Source of the DNA: Serilophus lunatus
Taxonomy: Eukaryota; Chordata; Aves; Passeriformes; Eurylaimidae
Direction: 5' to 3'
Assembly (NCBI GenBank): GCA_013399895.1
Contig: VXBA01006142.1
Location: 163,328-227,327 of the forward strand
Length of the DNA stretch: 64,000 nucleotides
The notes under the pieces were generated by a model. The model was given only the letters and a program-made list of their open reading frames with translations. It was not told the origin of the DNA and made no database searches. The position numbers and the translations under genes are program-made. This document shows, in pieces, positions 13,604 through 25,642 of this stretch (position 1 is its first letter; each line of letters starts with the position of its first letter).

Positions 13604-13689
13604 GGGGGACAACTGGGGCGACCCCCTTGCCTCTCCCCCCGGCCAGTTCCGGAGGGCAAGGCAGGGGAAACAGCTGGGTGACCCTTGCC
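13604..13689. repeat. Direct repeat with 60-bp period in the LTR U3 region
   Basis: GGGGACAACTGGGGCGACCC near 13605 and GGGGAAACAGCTGGGTGACCC near 13664 are imperfect copies, each followed by CTTGCC, offset by about 60 bp. They lie between the 43-bp repeats and the presumed U3 edge. Confidence 0.5.
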
Positions 13690-16496
13690 GCCATCCCCGA
13701 GTGAGAAACAGAGCGGGCACCCCCCTCCCCTCCAGCCAGCCCAAAGGGCAAATTGGCGGGGGAGAGCGAGGGAAGGTTATTAAAGGGGAAAAAAACCCCA
13801 AAACCCCCAGGGTTTAAAAGGAAACATCCCCTNAGGTTTGTTTGTTTATCTCTATAGTCTTTTGCATTTCTCTAGACAGCTATTCTTCTCACTTCTGTGA
13901 CTTCCATTATAACAGTAGGGATGGTATTTATAGGGCTATTTGTGTCCCTGAATATGAAATTGTTTCACCAGTTTTCCTGCTGCCTCTTCCTCTCTTGCAT
14001 TTGCTTGCGTGCCTTGTGCACACAAGGTGAAAGACAGAACAGGAATAATATGGAAAGATAGATCCAGAGGCATCAGGAAAGCGTGGAGAACTGTTGCAGT
14101 GAGCCAGTGACAAGCTAATGTTTTGTCATCTGACAACAGCTCTGTGACATACATGAAATAAGCTTGGTGGCCTTAGCCCAAATCCTTGTGGCCAGATGAC
14201 TACATCATAATAACTGATATTGCAGCCAGACTAATTGATATTACTGGGAGTCCCTACTGGCCACCCAGGTGCTGAGAAGGCTTCTAGATTTGAACCCAGT
14301 GGGCAAGTTGAGGTTGGGTGCATGCACTTTCCCTGGACAAAGCTGGACTCTTTTCTTGAAAAGTTTGACTCTTTCGCAGAGTCACTTTAGTCACTTTCAC
14401 GCTTTATAAAAAAAGTGTGAAATATTTAGTGGTGCAGATTTAAAGATCCATCTCTGTTTTGCCTCTTTCTTGCTTGCCAAGAATAGATAGATCCAATTTT
14501 TCTAAAGAACTATTAAAACTCCACTAGAATCTATTTAACTAATATTTAGTTCTATGAATTGCATTTAGTTGTAGAGCAACAGGCACATCTTTTTCTCTGC
14601 TCACATTTAAATGTTATTTCCTGTCTATTGATTCTTTTGGCATTGGTTACTGATCATATAACTCCCAAATGGTGTAATCCAAGCTGTTCATATAATTTGG
14701 CTTGAATTTTATTTTGAAAAATCTGTAATAATCTAAGTTAAATAAACATAATGCTAGAAAATATACTTGAGAGAATAAATCTGCATTGACAGGAGATGGA
14801 TAAAATAGATTTTTTCCATCTCTGCATATGACTTTCCGATTAGGGAAGGCAATAGCAAAAGATGGATGACTGCCTAATTGGATATTAGTAGGGAAAGAGT
14901 GAACCATGTTGTAGGATAGTGCTAGAGGACGACTCTGAGAGTTGCAAAGTGAAGTATTTAGAACAAATGAGCCCATCAGATCAGATAAAGTAAAAGAGAC
15001 AGTTGGGATTCCAAGAGCTTCTCTGACTCATAATTGAGAAAATGTCTCCACAGGAGTCTGTACTAAGCATATCAAAGGTAACAGATGCAATATGTTGAGG
15101 GCATCTAGCCACCTGTATAGAGAAAGCTGATTTTCTAAGATGGCCAAAAAATGGGAAGAACTGCCCTCGTTCTTGTCTCTTTTGGGGTAGCTTTTTCATT
15201 ATCTGAAACAAGTCTTGGATAGTTGTTTATTTTTAATATCAGGATGCATTTTTCCTGTGTGAATTTTTGTTTTTCCATTGAAAAGTAAGACTTTATTTGT
15301 GATGAGAAAAAAATTATGAGAACTAAAGAACGCAAAATATGATGTGAAGTGAGGAACTGAGTAATTGAGACAGGAGGGGATTTTCAGTGAGGAATTGCTG
15401 GTTCTTTGAGTTAATTTATTTTTACTTAGCAATTAAAATATGCAATTGGGAGAAAAAACAGCCAACTATGTTGTAGAAACCAACATATTCCCTATTTTTT
15501 TCCCTCTGGTGTGATTTTTTTGATTGCTTTCAAATAAATATATGCATTGGTGGACTTAATGTAATAAATAAATAGATAACAGCTTTCAATTTTTCCTATT
15601 TTTTAAACCTTGAGTTAGTCAATCACTTTGTATGGAATTTATAGAGTCCCATTCACTTTAGTGCTAGTGTTCCACAGCCTTTATTATATACACAATAGAT
15701 CAATAAAGGGATGGGGGTTTTTTTGAATCTCACTAAAATCCTCTCCTGTAGTTAAGCAGCTGGAGACTCTGTAGACTCCAACTTCTTAAATTCATTGCTA
15801 AAACAAGGGTGTTCAGCTTATTTGAATACTGCCGAGACTTCAGACAGAACAGTTCGGTGAACTGATTTCTTGGTTTCTTGAGGCTAGCTGCCTAACCAGT
15901 TCTTAAATGGATCCATCCAAGTATTGACTTTATTCTTATTTATAACAGATTCCCAAAACATTACTATCACCCTGGAAAGGTCAGGGTTGATACTCTTCAC
16001 TTAGAGTAGTATACTATCACAGTCTGGAGACTACATGAAATTTGGAGTATTTGCAGGCACTCCATACTGCCTCTAGGCATTATTTACTCTGGAAATTAGT
16101 AGATGTTTTCTCCTATAAAATTATCACTTGTACGAAAAGCTCTGACAATTCTTGTTGCCTCTAGTCTTGCAGCTGATCCTGGTGGGTCTCATTGCTCTAT
16201 AAAATGAAAAGAATTTGTGAGCCCAATTGTAGCAAAGTGTGAAGTGAAATATCAGTTAAAAGATATGTCTCTATAAGTTTCTGTCTCTAGTGTTAGAATA
16301 ATATAATGTTTCACTACATGCAGATGCAAAATAGAGGGATCAATCTAGAGATATATAGGAAGAATGAAATACCACTTCACCAGGTTATGAATTTGAAAAC
16401 TTTTCACCAGATACCTTATTCCCCTGTGTCTTAAACAATCAACAGATGATTCTCTGCTTTTACAGCCCAGAAATAACCTGCTTGTGTTTGTGAAAT

Positions 16497-16575
16497 AAAA
16501 ACCCCTAAAACCAACACCCAAACCCAAAACCTAACAAAAAACCAAACAAAAACCAAACCAAACAAACAAAACACC
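16497..16575. repeat. A/C-rich low-complexity tract
   Basis: About 80 bp made almost entirely of A and C in irregular AAACC / CAAAA units on the plus strand. No terminal structure suggests a transposon tail, and no CR1 lies beside it. Confidence 0.8.
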
Positions 16576-19500
16576 AGTAATTTCAGATTTTCTTTCAAGG
16601 AATGTTTTTATATTTGGTGCAGATAAAGGTTAAGTGAATAAATCACATGCATTAATATAATATTAATTATCATGTATATCTACTGATCCATTCAGAATTG
16701 TTCTTCTGTGTTTTTAAAATTTAATATTTTTTAATTTACATTTCCTTTTTTTTTTCTTCTTTTCCAAACTCCACAATTGAAATCAACAAAGAAAAGCATA
16801 AGAGGAGAAACTGAAACTTAAGTGAAAAACTTTGAAGAATTCTGTGAAAATGCCTTTTGAAATTGAAATAGAATTGAAGTCACTTATGTGACACGGATCT
16901 TTATCTGATATTGTCATTTATGCATCCAAATACAAGTTTCATACGGTATTTGAAAATATACAGAATTCACTGAGAATTGTTTAACAAATGAGGCAAAAGA
17001 GAGACCAAGTAACAGGTCTAGGTTTCTGTTGTAACATCTACAATATTTAGAGAAGAGGGCATGGGCCATAACTTGATACAGATCAGTAAAATGGAAATAC
17101 ATTCATATGACAGGTAGAAAGTCTAGAAAAACTTCTAGCTGTGAATGAGTGTGGGTTTGATAGGATATATATTATTTTCTGATTGATATATGTCTGACAT
17201 GAAACTTGCTACTCTTTCAAGGATGGTACAGTAACCTGTCTCGGTGCCTTTTACCTCTACGTTGAAAGGAGCAGCAAAAGCGATGATAGCTGAAAATGAT
17301 GTTTTCACTTTTAACTGCTGGGTCAGCATTGCTAGGATGTCTGACCCTTAAAGGCTACTGCAGATAGAAAATGAAGTGCTGCAATTTCAATTTTGCTCTT
17401 GTAATAATGACTTTTTTTCCAGAAATGGAAATATTTTGTAGTAAAATGCCTGCCACTGAAGTGAACAATACAAAATTTTTAAGCCATTAAGTGATAAAAA
17501 AGTGAAGATAAGGAGTGGTATAAGAATTAGAAATTGGCAACCAGCAAAACTTTTCCACTTGGAAAACTTCCACTGACCATTCCACACATATCAAATATCT
17601 GCATAGGCAAAACATTAGGTCCTATGGAATATTCTCTAGTAGTGCGTCATATAACTTCCTGGCAAGCATGAATGGAAAACAGAAGTGGGAGAGAACCTTT
17701 TTTCAGTTGATATATCTGATTCAGGATCTACTGTCTTTAGATGTTCCCTACAGGATATATTCTGAATTTTTAGTCATATTAGGTGAGTATATCTTCAGTG
17801 TATAAACCCATACGTGAAAAAAATTCTGCACTGGTATTCATTGTAATGTTTGAGTAATTTTTCCATACCATAAATTTTTTCCTGCGCATGTATATTATTA
17901 TACTGTTATTATTATACCATAGGGCATTATTTCTGTGCAAGTTATTGCATTTTGTATATGCACCTTGGGACATGTTAGGGCACATTTTCTAAAAGAGTTG
18001 GTACATAAATGGGGCTGTTCAACCATTACTGGTGAAATATTGAGGAAGGTGTTACATAAGGAGATTATTACTACTTGTGTAGACAACACTATTTTGCACT
18101 CTTGAGTATTAAATATGCTTAATTCTGACAGTTGATTTGACCTGATCATTGGTTAATAAACTGGAAGGTCAGGTATTTTCTCTCTGGGTAAGTTAATGGT
18201 TCAATACATCATGAGTTTGCCTGAAGATTTTAATCAATTTTAAAAGTTGTAAGGCAAAGTTTCTAGGGGTAGGAATTGGTACTTCTGATTTGCTGCACTT
18301 TAAAAATACCAGAAAAAAAATTCATGACTAGCAAGCTGCAATTTGTTTGGAAACCAAATATCTGAATGAAACAAAGTATTTCTTCTTCCTCTGAGTTCCT
18401 TTGTGTGTGTCCCCTTCATGTTCATTTTAATGTTGAGTCACTTTGTTTTCTCTTAATTGCATTTTAGCTATGATGCATCTGAATATATTAGCAATTAGAT
18501 AACTTTTTAATATGTTGCTCTGTGTTGCTTTTAGAAATTATATTACTGTATTACATGCTAAAATCAAACTATATAGATCTGTCCCTTGACAATTAAATTC
18601 TATATAAGGTTAATTTTCATAATATTTAGTAACCTGAGATAAACCATAAAGGTTCTTAAAAAAAATATTCAGGATTATTATGTGTATGCACAGGTCCACA
18701 GCATATGTCAATTGTTGTTCAATGTCTGACTTGTTAAAATGGAAACCTCATGTTGTTGAAAAACTCTCCTCTTAACTTCTTTATGCCTTCATAAATATAT
18801 AGCCTTTAAAGACTAAAATGAATCGTACTTAACTGTATTTTATTTATATATAAACTGATAGAAAAAACATATTAATTATGGTTTAAAACATTCTTTGTGT
18901 ACCTAATGTATGTCTTTGACTCAGGAAAATACTGAATAATGTAATTAAGCCCATAGCAAAAGGACTTAGAGTCAAGATTTAATTTTAAATACACATTAAG
19001 ACAAAGACAAAACTCCCTTTGATTTCAAGGAGCTAGCATTTCAAACTGTAGAAAACGGTAGTTGTCAATTTGATTTATGTATAGATTAAAATAGTTTTTG
19101 TATGTCCAGATCCAAAAGCTGCATGGCATATATAGAGTTCCAGTCACAAACTCTGAGCAAATCAAGCCATTCCTTAATCAGTGACATGCATCTTGTTAGC
19201 CTGAGAAGCTTTATACTGCCACAGTGAACACATTAGTGGTATACCACTATGTCATCTAAAATCTACAAAGATATATGGTGTTATGCAGAGAGATACAGAT
19301 GCAAACACACTTACTTGTACTTGGACCACACAATTGGAGACATACCTGGTCACCCAGCAGAACAGGTAACCATGCTTCAGGAGATGACCTGTGCATCATG
19401 GTCCAGCACAGGACCAAATTTACAAACAGTAGCTTGATATCAACTACATTTTGCCATGCAATTTCAGATATGTCCTTACTATGGGGAGGTACTGAAAATA

Positions 19501-19646
19501 TGTCAAAGAAAAGGAGTAATTCAGAGCAACTCATCAGGCCTTCTAATTTCTGACAGGTTTACTTGGAAAAATTGTGATAGAGAAGGGGCCAGGTCACTTG
19601 TTCTAGTAAGTCAGCAGCTGGGCTTTTTTATGTTGAGGACCTCCTT

Positions 19647-19692
19647 CAACAGCTCAGCAAAGAGTGTACCAACAACTCAGCAAAGAGTGTAT
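19647..19692. repeat. Tandem duplication, two 23-bp units
   Basis: CAACAGCTCAGCAAAGAGTG at 19647 and CAACAACTCAGCAAAGAGTG at 19670 start adjacent 23-bp units that differ at two positions. The high identity points to a fairly recent slippage-type duplication. Confidence 0.85.
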
Positions 19693-22600
19693 GGCATTTG
19701 GTGGCACTTCAAGAAAGTGTTTATTTTCCCTTTCTATTTTCTGCCACATAATAAACAAAACAAGTGCCTCTCTACTCTATGCCCTGGGATCTCACAAATC
19801 TGTAGGAAGTTGCAAGTGTAAAGTGTCACTCCTAAACAAATGCAACATTCTATTCCAGACACTGCTGGAAACACAAATCAGTATAAAGCTCCTTGGGATC
19901 AGTAAGCTAGCGTATTACAAAATGGCACTTCTCAAAGATGTCCGTATAATTTGTCCTGCATTTGAGTGACCTTTAGATACTACAAAATCTCAACGGAATT
20001 TTATAAATCTGCATTCTGACTTAGAAATTTTTTCATGTGTAACATAACCTAAAATTAAAGCTCTGCCTGCTAAAATATGCAGAGTGTTATGAAACTGTTA
20101 ACGCATGTAATACAGTAGATGAAGTATGGAATGTGGAACTTAATGAAGCTTGTTCACCAGACAAGTGTATAACACATGTAGCTGTGCAAGACAGCAACTG
20201 AGGAAGCAAGCCAATTTTTGAAAGCTGGTTAAAATGTTTGTACAAGTTTGTTTCCACCTCGGAATTTAGAGATTACATTAAGTTTCTAAAGAGTAATGAC
20301 ATCCTCATTATCCACCAATTCATTGAATGTAGCTCATTAGTCACTTAAACCTCAACATGATTAACTATTGAATAACTACTTTAGTACTCCTACTACTAGT
20401 CCTCATAATACTTTGAGTAGACATGTAAAGCTCAATAACACTTGTAATACAATAGAGATAGAGTGTGCTAGGAAGTGTGGAAGAGCACAAACCTCCAAAT
20501 GTGACAATGCTTTATTCTGGGAAAGTATACGTCATTTTGCCTCACTTGCAAATCCGGCTTTGAACTTTACAGTAGTGAAACAAGAAACACCAGTACCATA
20601 GCAAACAGGCATTTATCTGACAAAAACTTGCTCTGTTTTTCCAAATTTATTTAAAGGATAAAGCAGTTTAATTCCTTGGAAGTTTAAGTGGACCATGTAT
20701 CATTGAACCTAAGTCTGTTATAAAACTGACTCCATGCTACATTCTCTTTGAATAATTTGACAGAAGCGTGATCTTGTCCTCATGTCTGTTTCGGACTGAA
20801 AAGTGTTGCTGGGACATCTGTTAGGACACAGTGAATAGAGAGAAAGAGTTTCTTCTGATATGTGTGCTGAAGGGACTTCTATCTGATGATTAATCCTATC
20901 TACTTAGTTTCCACAGAGGGGCTAGTTGGCCATGTTTGCTGTCTACCTCTGGGCCATATACAGTGATCATGAAAAGTACAAATGAAACACGTTGTATTAT
21001 ATTAAAACTGCATTGTCCCAGAAGGACAGGCATGTAATACTCACACAAAAAAAATTGTTTTTCAGAAGTTATGTCAGCAATATTGAAGCAAGCATCAATC
21101 ATCAGCCAAATTAATTTCTCTACTTTTTTTTTTTNTATCTTAACAGGGAAAAAAGTTTACCACAGTAAAGCCATTATAGATTGGGAATTTGTTGGTTTCA
21201 TTATCATTCCAAATACTATAAATCTCATAGCATTGGCTTTCTTCACCCTTTACAACAGTGAGCAACTATCAAGCGAATACTCTGAAAGTTAAAGCATGTT
21301 TGAAGAGACAAGCACTTATTCATATCACATCTCTGAAACCAATAAAACTGCTACCTTTCTCCTCTTATGTAACTAAGGGGTTCCTATGTTGGCTAAAGAT
21401 CATTCTTATTTTTCTAGTATACTATATGATAGGAATGTTACATGAATGATACACATTTTCTTGTTATCATTTAGTTATATACTTCCTCCATGTTCCCTTG
21501 TTTAGACATTTTCCCCTCTTCCTTCAAGTGTCTCATTCTTAAGGCAAATTCAAGTTTCTCAGCATTCTTTGAACCCTTCCCATGGGTATATTTTTATGCT
21601 TTTAAAGTTCTTTTAAAAATTATGTTATGCATTTTTCATTAACCTTCTGATTTCAGTCTTTTTTGTAAGATTTCTAGAGAGCTTCTAGAGAGACTGCAAT
21701 GAGAACTTGAAAGTTGAATCTGAGATAATGTTCACCTACAGCTCTGGCATTGTGACATTGCCTATAATACTTAGAGAAATGGAAAGGAAAAAAACAACTC
21801 CGTGAAGTAAAGTCAATCTGCCAAGACAGCACCTAGTATAGTCTCATCATCACTGCTCTCAGAGAGGAGGAATGTCAGTCATCTACATTAGGGAGTAGCC
21901 TAAAAATGAAAGGTATCTTAGTAGTGGCTTAGCAAATGCTTTTCTATTTGTTACAGATTTCTCATTCTGCTCTTACTCTTCACCTCAGCTGGTAACAAAC
22001 ACAGATATTGTTATTCTCAAAGACTGACAAAGGCCCATTGGCATGTATGAGAAGTGAACACAGTGAAACTCGGACACAGACATTTCTTTCCACTGTTGTA
22101 AATTTCTTTATCCTACACTTTAAATATTCACCGTTAGCAAAAAGAAAGCTTTGCATTCAATATGATCACAGTTTTGTCTCCAGGGTGAACTTTCCAGCTG
22201 TCCTCAGCATAGATTACTAACATTTTCATTAGCCTTTGATCATAAACCTGACCAGTTTGCCTTGAGACACCTTTCTGGATTTGATAGTCACAGTTTCAAT
22301 TTCTGATGAACAGATGGAGGAGGAAGAATCTGAACTGAGTAGCAAATAAAGATCTTTGTAAAAAAATCCTATGCTATACAGACTATTTAGTATCTGAGTA
22401 GCAGACTTGCAAATTTGTCTGCCAGTGTTGATTTTGAATATTTTTCTGGAGTTACAGCACTATCAACACCTCAATGTCTTTATCAGTTTTGGCTCAGTAA
22501 GGGAAAGTTGAATTCAACTATAACATCATGTTCCTCTGTTTGTTTTTCTTCCACAATCCAACTTAAACAGGAGGCAACCCTCGGCTTTAAAAATATACTA

Positions 22601-23160
22601 GAATTTTTACTAAAATGACTTGATAGTTTTATCAAATTTGTTCTGACCATAGCTGGAATACTTGAATTCCAGAAGAATCATGTGTGATTACATTGCAGCA
22701 GAAGATGAAATTTCTGGCATCTGAGAATGACTAAGAAGCTTCAGGCAGAAATCAAACTGTTATTAGCTTTTGAAATACTTGTTGCGGCATTGACTTTTAT
22801 GTGATCTTTATCACAGTCCCATATACAAGGCATATTTCTTTTTGAAATACCAGAGCCAGAGAGCTTCAGTGCTTGAATGTCTTCAATGATGACAGCACTC
22901 AGTTCTGAGGTCATGCCTGGGCAAAAATTGCCTACTGGGAGTTGTTTCTGAGCTGGAACATTTCACTTAAGAATAGTGGAAATGATTGACAATGGGGGAA
23001 AAAAAATAAGAAGAAGCCAAACAACTCTAGCAGTACTAATGGACTTACTGCTTGCAAAAAACTTGTTGAGAAACCAGATGGGAATTGGCTGTGGCTAAAC
23101 TGTGTTTCCAAGCTGATAAGTTAATGAAGTGTTAAAGCAAGAAAACAATACCAAGAAGGT

Positions 23161-23230
23161 TTCCTTTTATTTTCTTCCCTTTCTTCCCCCCCCCCCCCTT
23201 TTTTAAATTTTTTTTTTCTTTTTGTGCCTT
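23161..23230. repeat. Pyrimidine-rich tract with C13 and T runs
   Basis: A plus-strand stretch of C and T includes thirteen consecutive C (23186-23198) followed by T-rich sequence. It is likely to be length-variable and error-prone in assemblies. Confidence 0.8.
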
Positions 23231-23869
23231 TTTGTCAAGCACAGTAAAACTAGAGGTGAATCAAGGCAGTATTCTTCAAAATTTAATTTCTCCAAATGCT
23301 GCAAACTGCAAAGGCCCTTTTAAACTGGGCGGATGACTGATGCTATAAATGTCTATTTTTTTTCATGAGTTTTACCAACATACAGTTTGAATGGGCTTCT
23401 CTTCTGTATCTTGCTGCCACTTTTAATGACAAGGCTACTTTTTAACATCTTTGCAATCTATACTTCTGGTTGTACTCAGTTTGAAGTCTATTTCCCTCCT
23501 TCTTGAACTGCCTCACCCTAAAATGACAGTTTAATAGACATATTGTGCCATGTAGATTAATATAAAGAATTATGGCAATAGAAACTGATGGTAAATAAAC
23601 TAGTGCTAAAAGATATAGAAGGCTGAGCTGGGATTTTTTTGTGATAAGATAATCACACTAACTTGGTTGAAGATGTATTTGTAATGTAAAGGGTTTTTTT
23701 CTACATAGTTTTTTTACATAGTTTTTTTTTTTTGTATGGTAAAATACCAAACAGAGCTGGATGGCATTTTTTGAAAAGAGATTCCATCAATGGTACTCTG
23801 TGTCTTTTTGCTCAGTACCCATTTTTTAGGCAATTTTTCCAGGGAAGAAGACCAGGACTTAAGTTCATT

Positions 23870-24359
23870 TGAACTTGCATCTCTAGATCCATCAACTTTA
23901 AGAGTCCAGAGGAGGGCCAGCAAGTTGATTAGAGGGATGAAGCCCCACATCTATGGGGAAAGGCTGAGAGAATTGAGATTGTTCAGCCAGAAAAAGAGAA
24001 GGCTTTGGCGTGATGTAATTGCAGTTTTCCAGTACCTGAAGGGAGCTCTACAGGAAAGATCGAGAGAGACTTTGCAAGGGCATGTAGTGAGAAGACAAGG
24101 GGCAATGGCTTCAAACGGAAAGAGGGAAGGTTTAGATTAGATATTAGAAAGAAATTCTTTACTCTGAGGGTGGTGAGGGACTGGAACCAGTTGCTCAGAG
24201 GAGTTATGAATGCCACATGACTGAAAGTGTTCAAGGCAAGATTGGATGGGGCTCTGAGCAGCCTCATTAGTGAAAGGTGTCCCTGCTCACAGCAGGGGAG
24301 TTGGAACTAGATGATCCTTAAGGTCTCTTCCAACAAAACCTTTCTAAGATTCTATGATA
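23870..24359 (+). mobile_element. CR1 LINE, 3' end with remnant of ORF2 C-terminus
   Basis: The sequence from CCAGAGGAGGGCC (about 23907) through AGAGGAGTT and GGTCTCTTCCAAC to an ATTCTATGAT tail at 24348-24359 is a standard CR1 3' end on the plus strand. Inside it a decayed reading frame shows fragments of the CR1 ORF2 carboxy-terminus, with residues such as YGERLRELRLFSQKKRRL followed shortly by YLKGA. The frame is interrupted before the usual end. It is 5'-truncated, about 490 bp, and non-functional. Confidence 0.9.
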
Positions 24360-24428
24360 AATACATCGGCATTTTAGCTCAGATGCAGGAAACTCTCCTC
24401 CACTTTGAAAAATTCAAATATCTGCACT

Positions 24429-24903
24429 AGTGCAGCCCTACCTCAAGTATTGTGTTCAGTTTAGTGCACCTCAACATAGAAAGGTCATCAAACTCTCAGA
24501 ATCGGTCCAGAGAAGGGTCACCAAGATGGTGAAAGGCCTCATGGGAAGGATTCATAGGAGTGGCTCAGGTCACTTGGAGAAGGCTGAGGGGTGCCCTCAT
24601 CACAACCTACAACTTCCACAGGGTGAGCAGCAGACACAGAGGTGTTGAAACAAAATGCAGCTATGTCAATGGAAGTTCAGATCGGACGTTAGGAAAAGTT
24701 CTTCACCGAGAGGGTGATTGGTCAGTGGAACAGGCTCCCCAGAGAAGTGGTTGCAACACCAAGACAAGAGTTCAATGAACATCTGGATGATGCTTTTAGA
24801 AATAAGATTTAGCTTTAGGTAGTCCTGCAAGAAGCAAACATTTGGATTTGATTATATTTATAGGTTCCCTCCAACTTCAGGTTATGATTCTGTGATTTTA
24901 TGA
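24429..24903 (+). mobile_element. CR1 LINE, second 3'-end copy in the same orientation
   Basis: CTGCAGCCCTACCTC-like sequence at 24429-24443 begins a second CR1 3' region. It continues through TCCAGAGAAGGGTCACCAAG and a decayed ORF2 end to a tail reading ATTCTGTGATTTTATGA at 24886-24902. It differs throughout from the copy 70 bp upstream, so it is a separate insertion of another subfamily and not a duplication. It is non-coding today. Confidence 0.85.
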
Positions 24904-25642
24904 CATTTTGGAAGGCTAAAGTCTTCTCTTCTTCCCCCCCTGAACATAAAGAGAAATGAAAAATGAAGGCTGGGTAGCTGAATAAGCCTGAAAAGAGAGA
25001 GTCCCATCTTCTCCTGGATGAGGGTAGATCTACTACTCCAGCATCTGCTCTTAGAGTAGAAATGAGCTTCTTCTTTGGCCCCTTCCTCATCCAGTTCAAC
25101 CATTGTCTTTTTGGTTAGATGCTTGCATGGTTTGCAGAACTTTCGGCCTTTCCTGGGAAACCTGAGCAGAAAGGATAACAATTCTCTGTTTGAGCCTATA
25201 CCTCAATAATCACTAGAATTTATGAGCACAGCTAGGTATGTAATTTTAGATCTCAATGGCATTTTGTAGACATGCCTGGGAGCTGCCAATTGGTCATCCC
25301 TTATACCTAAAAAGTTACAGTGAGAATGTAGATTAACTCATCTCTTGTCAGCAGGTAACTGCAGATAATGGGGGAAGGGAACAACCCTGAATTATTTATA
25401 ATTTCAAAAAGCCAAATGAAAAACAATATTAAACATTGATTTACTAACTATTGCTCAATAAAAAAGAGAAATGAAATAAAAATTAGCTTGTTTCAAATCC
25501 TTAGGAATGAACTCAAACAGAAGGCATCAAAATACTTCATGAAAATAATTTCCATTTTTAAACCAGCTGTAGTCAAGCAATTAAAATCTTTAATAAGAAC
25601 TTGTTTAAACAGAAAGTAGTTAATTTTAGTAATTATTTTTTC
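24904..25642. other. Intergenic DNA between CR1 pair and LTR
   Basis: No feature is supported. Two overlapping minus-strand open frames of 94 and 99 codons lie at 24815-25181, partly over the CR1 tail, and have no recognisable domain. Confidence 0.5.

Larger units (their letters stand above)
12207..13834 (-). mobile_element. CpG-rich endogenous retrovirus LTR, same family as 1-771, opposite orientation
   Basis: The element starts on the plus strand with TGTGGTGGTTTAGC, the reverse complement of the AAACCACCACA end of the LTR at 1-771. On the minus strand one reads, in order, a CCAAT box (ATTGG on plus at 12798-12802), a TATA-like CTTAAAAG (12735-12744), a TTTTTCAGAGA block near 12522-12540, a CT-rich tract, AATAAACTGTT (signal at 12297-12302) and the CCACCACA end. 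The first LTR has the same order. The U3 side is strongly GC- and CpG-rich and carries direct repeats. The distal boundary is my inference: GGTTT stands on both sides (12202-12206 and 13835-13839). An alternative end at 13809 with GGGTTT is possible. A length near 1.6 kb is long for an LTR, so part of 12960-13834 could be something else. No primer-binding site or gag-like frame adjoins it, so it looks solitary. Confidence 0.7.
13835..23869. other. Ten-kilobase AT-rich interval without recognisable genes or transposons
   Basis: No exon, structured RNA or clear mobile element was found. Contents worth recording: an A/C-rich low-complexity tract at 16497-16575, a 16-bp perfect palindrome at 19234-19249, a tandem 23-bp duplication at 19647-19692, a T run broken by an ambiguous base at 21135, and a C13 plus T-rich tract at 23161-23230. 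Open frames of up to 121 codons (19456-19821 plus, 14647-14976 minus) have no recognisable domains, and I treat them as chance frames. Confidence 0.55.
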
